64,000 bases of DNA from Chitinivibrionales bacterium (lineage in GTDB: Bacteria > Fibrobacterota > Chitinivibrionia > Chitinivibrionales > WJKA01). The translations under genes were made by a program, and so were the position numbers. Every line of letters starts with the position of its first letter. The stretch's first letter is position 1. The stretch spans positions 124,001 through 188,000 of the forward strand of contig WJLW01000015.1 in assembly GCA_014728295.1 (NCBI GenBank), written 5' to 3'. This document shows positions 63,218-64,000 of the stretch, one piece after another. The notes under the pieces are model-generated. The model had not been told where the DNA came from, ran no database searches, and was given only the letters and a program-made list of their open reading frames with translations.

Positions 63218-64000
63218 TTGTCGAAATGCTTTACACGAGCCCACACTCCAGCACATGCAGCAAACGAACCATTTCATCACGACGATGCACCACGCCTCAT
63301 CCTGCCCGTGTGCACACGATGTGGTCATCGAGTTACGATTATTGATGACGAAATTCCCACTATGAATTTTCAGCCCGCAAATGCACGCGTGCCCGAAAGC
63401 CGGGAGTCCTTTGATATTCCCGTCGTCCTGCCGTTTGCCCCGCGGGACAGTGCACGGCTCACTTACTCGGTTTTGTCGGCAACGGCAACCAAAGGCAAGG
63501 ATTTCGCTCTGGCGGGCAATGGATCCCTGGTATTCTACAATAGTGAAACATTGAAAACATGACCCTGCATATCACCGACGACCCCTATCTCGAAGGCGAC
63601 GAAACCGTCGTGCTGAAGCTCTCCTACCCCGTTGACGCCGTTCTGGGCACGGACACAATCTTTACCTGCACAATTGAAGACGACGACCGGAAACCGGAAG
63701 TATCTTTTGTCAATGCACTTCCATCCCGTGTCGAACGCAACGAGCCGTTTGTCATTCCGGTCTATCTGAGCTCCTCGGCAGAAAGCGATATACAAGTCAC
63801 GTTCACGATCGCCATCGAAGCCAATTCCGCAACCCGAAGCCTTGACTTTGTCCTCAGCGATACCGTGATCACCTTTGCGCCGGGCGATACCCTCAAAAAC
63901 ATCTCTCTGGGCATTCAGGATGACGGCGTCAACGAACCGGCGGAAGTAGTCGTTCTGCAACTGCTTTCGGCGGATAATGCTCCAGTGGGAGCGGCACAGG
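63218..64000 (+). pseudogene. Calx-beta repeat protein, frameshifted and 5'-truncated, runs off the window
   Basis: The first frame (to the TGA at 63562) encodes VTIIDDEIPTMNFQPANARV and up to GSLVFYNSETLKT; the second, starting at ATG 63559, continues as TLHITDDPYLEGDETVVLKL. Together they make one continuous Calx-beta domain, so a single base has been lost near 63555. A further Calx-beta domain follows to the window edge (VSFVNALPSRVERNEPF, ITFAPGDTLKNISL). The N-terminus has no signal peptide and starts in the middle of a repeat. Confidence 0.75.

Noticed and set aside
1-64000. tRNA, rRNA, CRISPR array, prophage or replication origin
   Set aside because: No cloverleaf-like or rRNA-like stretch, no regular short direct repeats with spacers, no phage structural genes and no dnaA-box cluster were noticed by eye; a dedicated scan would be decisive.

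Overview
The window looks like chromosomal sequence of a salt- or alkali-adapted, Gram-negative, probably fermentative bacterium. OmpA, PEP-CTERM and beta-barrel-like proteins imply an outer membrane. Several secreted proteins end in short beta-sandwich sorting-like domains of the type seen in Fibrobacterota and Bacteroidota, and a decayed TolB-like/sorting-domain fragment resembles a Fibrobacterota paralogous family. My best guess is Fibrobacterota (Chitinivibrionia/Chitinispirillia), from protein style only. No rRNA, tRNA, CRISPR array, phage or intact transposase was seen.

Layout. 0-3 kb: end of an ABC exporter operon and two unrecognised membrane/exported proteins. 3-6.3 kb: a cupin isomerase of the IolB/KduI family facing a ketodeoxygluconate-kinase/oxidoreductase pair. 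6.5-10.6 kb: a very compact six-gene operon with an iron-type alcohol dehydrogenase, a molybdopterin-binding-fold protein and four proteins I cannot assign; it is the best candidate for an undescribed pathway. 11-12.7 kb: sigma factor, cysteine-poor IscA-like protein and MerR regulator in one operon. 13-20.7 kb: an osmoadaptation island with a methyltransferase, a betaine-type ABC importer, lysine 2,3-aminomutase, a polar amino acid ABC importer and beta-lysine acetyltransferase, which together predict N-epsilon-acetyl-beta-lysine synthesis. 21.4-33 kb: an NtrC-type regulator and a PAS/GAF histidine kinase surrounded by genes with -24/-12 (sigma-54) promoters: a proline-rich peptide, two SlyD-like FKBPs, an OmpA protein, a 59-residue protein and a PRC-barrel protein. 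DUF438/hemerythrin and class I aldolase genes lie among them.

33-44 kb: two secreted proteins that each carry two alpha/beta-hydrolase domains in one chain, a split permease, small envelope proteins and a large secreted protein. 44-54.6 kb: EttA, then a decaying accessory region built around sialidase-fold exoproteins and GntR/LacI hybrid regulators. Two sialidase-regulator modules face each other; one sialidase carries a Trp-to-amber nonsense codon, and three further regulator copies are fragments. 54.6-64 kb: a beta-barrel-like protein, a DsbD-like reductase, a TPR protein, a DUF2914 protein, a truncated GH65 phosphorylase, a PEP-CTERM/DUF4114 protein and a frameshifted Calx-beta protein.

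Repeats and structures: a 117-bp repeat present in opposite orientation at 10.85 and 56.3 kb, a perfect 26-bp-arm palindrome at 55.45 kb, a ~150-bp element with 13-bp inverted ends at 44.1 kb, and several hairpin terminators.
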